From Stercorarius parasiticus (taxonomy: Eukaryota; Chordata; Aves; Charadriiformes; Stercorariidae): a stretch of DNA of 64,000 nt. The stretch covers positions 100,306 to 164,305 of the forward strand of contig VWZL01000430.1 of assembly GCA_013396915.1 (NCBI GenBank), written 5' to 3'. The notes under the pieces were generated by a model. The model saw only the letters and a list, made by a program, of their open reading frames with translations, had not been told where the DNA came from and did not search any database. The translations under genes were made by a program, and so were the position numbers. Of the stretch, positions 61,186 to 64,000 are shown one piece after another (position 1 is the first letter of the stretch; each line of letters opens with the position of its first letter).

Positions 61186-62606
61186 GGGCAAGTCTATGTT
61201 GTGTGTGTTGTCCCGGAGCAATGGGTGGCTGATTGCTGTGGAGCATCTCACAGAGACAATCCTGCAAGGAAGAGCTTAGTCCTCCTGGATCGCTATCGCC
61301 CAGCAGAGCACCATGCCTGAGGTACTGACATGGTGTTACCAAAGATGACTGTGTGAGGAAGAGGATGGCAGCCTTAGCCTCCTTTCCTGCCTGGCAGGCG
61401 TCAGCCTGGAGCAGCATGCTGCAGGGAGCAACTACTGGTTGAACAGGAGATGATCCCAGAGCAGCACTGTCTGCTGTGGCAGGAGGCATGCAGGGCCACA
61501 GTCAGTTTTCTAGCAGAGGTATAACATCTTGCTCTGGGGCCTGAGGATGATGGGTGCATCAGCAAGTCCTAGAGCTCAACCCCCATTCCAGCTCATGCAG
61601 ATCTTTTCCACGCAGCGCCGAGACACACAGCTCGAGCTCACACACACAGCACAACCCGTGCTGGTGGTTATTGCACACTGCCTGGCTGCTACCCCCAGTC
61701 CAGCTATGACACATCTGTAAGCACCACAAGGGACCAAGAAAGACGTGTTGGTTTAGAGGGCGGTGGACACAGGAGCCAGTACGGGGTCCATGCTCAGGCG
61801 GCACTGTCCAGGCCAAGTAATATCGCTATCAGCTCCTGTCTGGATGGTTGAGGCTGACAGGCTCCAAGACCCTGCTGTTTTATCAGCCCCCCCAGAGGTA
61901 TCACCAGCCAGGTCTCCTATGCAGGTGAAGGATGCAAAAGCTAAGAGCATAGCTGTTTGTCCAAGGTTTAATCAATCCTCCCAGAAGCCACAGGACTGGG
62001 AGGTACCTTCGTTCCTGTTTGGCAGTACAGAATCCCAAATGTGGTGGGGATCTAGGCACGGTCACTGAACTCATCTGCCATAGCGAGAAGCAGAGAAAGG
62101 CTGGTCTGCAGGTGGCCTTTTACCACCCACATCTCTGGTGCTTGGGAACATCCTCACCACACTGAAATGGGAAATGAGCTAGCTGTACCCCATGAGTCCT
62201 TGATGAGCCCTTCAGCCGGATCAGTAATGCACTTGCTGTAGTGTCTCTTGAAATCTGATAAACTTCACTTCACCAGCCCTTGAAATCAGTAGTCTTCCAA
62301 CTGGCTCATTTGGGTCCAGTTCCCTAATATGCTTTACAAAGTGGAGAGCTCTCAATGGGCCAGATCCCTGCTCCAGGTGCACAGAGGACTTGCTAAGGGC
62401 AGAAAGTCCATCTTGCAAATGAGACTGGCATGTGAAGGAAGAAGCTGGGGTGATGGAGGATAGGGACTGTAAAGGAGGATAGAGACTCCGCTTCCAGTGG
62501 AGTGGAGACAAATTGTGACATGGTAACAAACCAAAACTACTTCCACGATGATGCAGCTTTGTTGCAGAAGGGCAAATGTCTGAATGACCCAGGCAGGCAA
62601 CTGTTT
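61186..62606. other. Unique non-coding stretch
   Basis: No gene or repeat recognised. Open frames are at most 121 codons and resemble nothing known. Confidence 0.55.
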
Positions 62607-62920
62607 CATAGAATCATAGAGTTGTTTGTGTTGGAAGGGGCCTTTAAAGCCTTTAAATGTCACCTAGTCCAGCCCCATGGCAATGAGCAGGGACATCTTC
62701 AACTAGATGAGGTTGCTCAGAGCCCTGTCCACCTGACCTTGAATGTTTCCAGAGACAGGGCATCTACAGCCTCTCTGGGCAACCTGGCCCAGTGTTTCAC
62801 CACCATCATCGTAAAAAATTTCTTCCTTATATGTGGTCTGAACCTACCGTCTTTTAGTTTAAAACCATTACCCCTTGTCCTATTGCTACAGGTCTATTAA
62901 GAGGTTCATCTCCATCTTTC

Positions 62921-63520
62921 TTATAAGCCCCCTTTAAGTATTGAAAGGCTGCAAGAAGGTCCCCAGAACCTTCTCTTCTCCAGGCTGAACCACCTCAATG
63001 CTCTCAGCCTGTCCTCATAGCAGAGGTGCTCCAGCCCTCTAAGCATCTTTGTGGCCCTCCTCAAGACTTGCTCCAACAGGTCCATGTCCTTCTTATGTTG
63101 GGGGTCACAGAGTTGGATGCGGTACTCCAGGTGGCGTCTTACCAGAGCGGAGCAGAGGGGCAGAATCACCTCCCTTGACCTGCTGGCCATGCTGCTGGGG
63201 ATGTAGCCCAGGATATGGTTGGCTTTCTGGGCTGCAAGTGCACATTGTTGGCTCATGTCCAGCTTTTCATACAACAGTACCCCCAAGTCCTTTTTGGCAG
63301 GGCTGCTCTCCATTCCTCATCTCAAAGCCTTTATTGATAGCGGGGGTGCCCCAACCCAGGTGCAGGACCCTGCATTTGGCCTTGTTAAACCTCATGAGGT
63401 TCACATGGGCCCACTTCTCAAGCTTTTCCAGACCCCTCTGGATGGCATCCTTTCCCTCAGGCATGTCAACCACGCCACTCAGCTTGGCGTCATCTGCAAA
63501 CTTGCAGAGGGTTCAGTTGA
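62921..63520 (-). pseudogene. CR1 ORF2 reverse-transcriptase remnant
   Basis: Antisense remnant of the C-terminal half of CR1 ORF2. FADD, the family's version of the reverse-transcriptase catalytic box, is encoded by the complement of 63489-63500. It is followed by [18 protein letters not shown] and [13 protein letters not shown] stop codon (complement of 63513-63515) lies a few codons before FADD. A frame change near 63300-63313 leads into a second frame with [26 protein letters not shown] and FSLEKRR. Two lesions are therefore enough to inactivate it. Confidence 0.85.
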
Positions 63521-63721
63521 TCCCACTGTCCATGTCATTGATGAAGATATTAAACAGTACTGGCCCCAATACAGACCTCTGAGGGACACCACTCATTGCT
63601 TATCTCCATCCAGACGTTGAGCCATGACCACCACTCTCTGGATGCAACAATCAACCAATTCCTCATCCACCGAACAGTCCACCCATCAAATACATACCTC
63701 TATAATTTAGAGAGAAGGATG

Positions 63722-63766
63722 TTGTGGGCAGAAGAAGTTGTGGATATTGTGGATGTTGTGGACAGA
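63722..63766 (+). repeat. Short GTTGTGGAT-type repeat within CR1
   Basis: Imperfect repeats of GTTGTGGAYATT-like units replace the expected CR1 segment between GAGAAGGATGTTGTGGG and AGAAGTCCAGACAGATGAC. This probably arose by slippage inside the element. Confidence 0.65.
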
Positions 63767-63814
63767 AGTCCAGACAGATGACATCAGAAGCTTTTCCCTT
63801 GTCCACTGAATTTT

Positions 63815-64000
63815 TTCTTATCTGGCTGCTGTGGAAACAATTTTCCCCATAGTAGCCCCCATAGCACTGTGCTCTGTGTTGGTAGTGAGAAGGGTGTTGA
63901 TAACACACCCGTGTTGTGGCTCCTGCTGAGCAGTGCTGCACAGCATCGGGGCTGTCTCTCCAACATTCTCCCACTCACTGGTAGGCTGGGGGTGGGCAAG
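63815..64000 (+). mobile_element. LTR 5' part, cut by the window end
   Basis: The start of an endogenous-retrovirus LTR in plus orientation. AATTTTCCCCATAGTAGC is followed by TGTTGATAACACAC and GCTGAGCAGTGCTGCAC, the order seen at the 5' end of common bird ERV LTRs. The first 20-25 bases are too diverged to fix the exact start. It abuts CR1 sequence, suggesting insertion into the older CR1. Whether it is a solo LTR or part of a provirus lies beyond the window. Confidence 0.75.

Larger units (their letters stand above)
62607..63810 (-). mobile_element. CR1 LINE, longest copy, antisense
   Basis: About 1.2 kb of CR1 in reverse. Its 3' end is CATAGAATCATAGAG at 62607 on the plus strand. It runs through the 3' UTR into ORF2, including the reverse-transcriptase active-site box, and stops where LTR sequence begins. 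At about 63722-63766 the expected CR1 sequence is replaced by GTTGTGGAT-type short repeats. It is the only copy here that reaches the catalytic part of ORF2. Stops and a frameshift make it inactive. Confidence 0.95.

Overview
This 64-kb window looks like non-coding DNA from a bird nuclear genome. The clearest sign is a set of CR1 (chicken repeat 1) LINE retrotransposon copies, with typical CR1 3' tails (ATTCTATG-like octamers, or ATTCT pentamers in one copy) and remnants of the end of the CR1 reverse-transcriptase ORF. Long terminal repeats (LTRs) of endogenous retroviruses with TGTCCTGG-type ends, a style familiar from birds, point the same way. The 26.7-kb CR1 has an ATTCT-tail style that I associate with neoavian birds; this comes from memory and was not tested.

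No protein-coding gene, rRNA, tRNA or CRISPR array could be supported. The longest ATG-started frame (252 codons, minus strand, 14195-14953) begins inside an antisense CR1 fragment, and no open frame resembles a known host protein. The window is therefore an intergenic stretch or part of a very long intron. Exons too short to recognise by eye cannot be excluded.

Layout. 1-6.2 kb: unique sequence with one CR1 copy (2506-3326). 6.2-7.0 kb: a well-bounded solo LTR (6238-6954) with a TATA box and poly(A) signal. 7-26 kb: mostly unique sequence with two old antisense CR1 3' fragments (about 14.8 and 17.0 kb), homopolymer runs and a single N inside a poly(A) run at 11703. 26-30 kb: a possible LTR-like segment, a CR1 3' end whose tail has grown into a 140-bp pentanucleotide microsatellite, a G-quadruplex-like run and a longer CR1 copy (29330-30092). 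30-45 kb: unique sequence, a second copy of the 2.5-kb CR1 subfamily (34014-34647), and old CR1 pieces at 41.6 and 45.5 kb. 45-56 kb: unique sequence with a C-rich minisatellite at 50 kb. 56-64 kb: an antisense LTR fragment, a very old CR1-like 3' end, a 442-bp CR1 copy and, at the window edge, a 1.2-kb antisense CR1 abutted or interrupted by an LTR that runs off the end.

The most interesting signals concern repeat evolution. The CR1 copies at 2.7 and 34.0 kb share a 198-bp tract of perfect identity bounded by roughly 8% divergence on both sides, as expected from gene conversion. Two oppositely oriented LTR pieces, at 56.2 and 63.8 kb, match at 65 of 66 positions. No new biological system was recognised.
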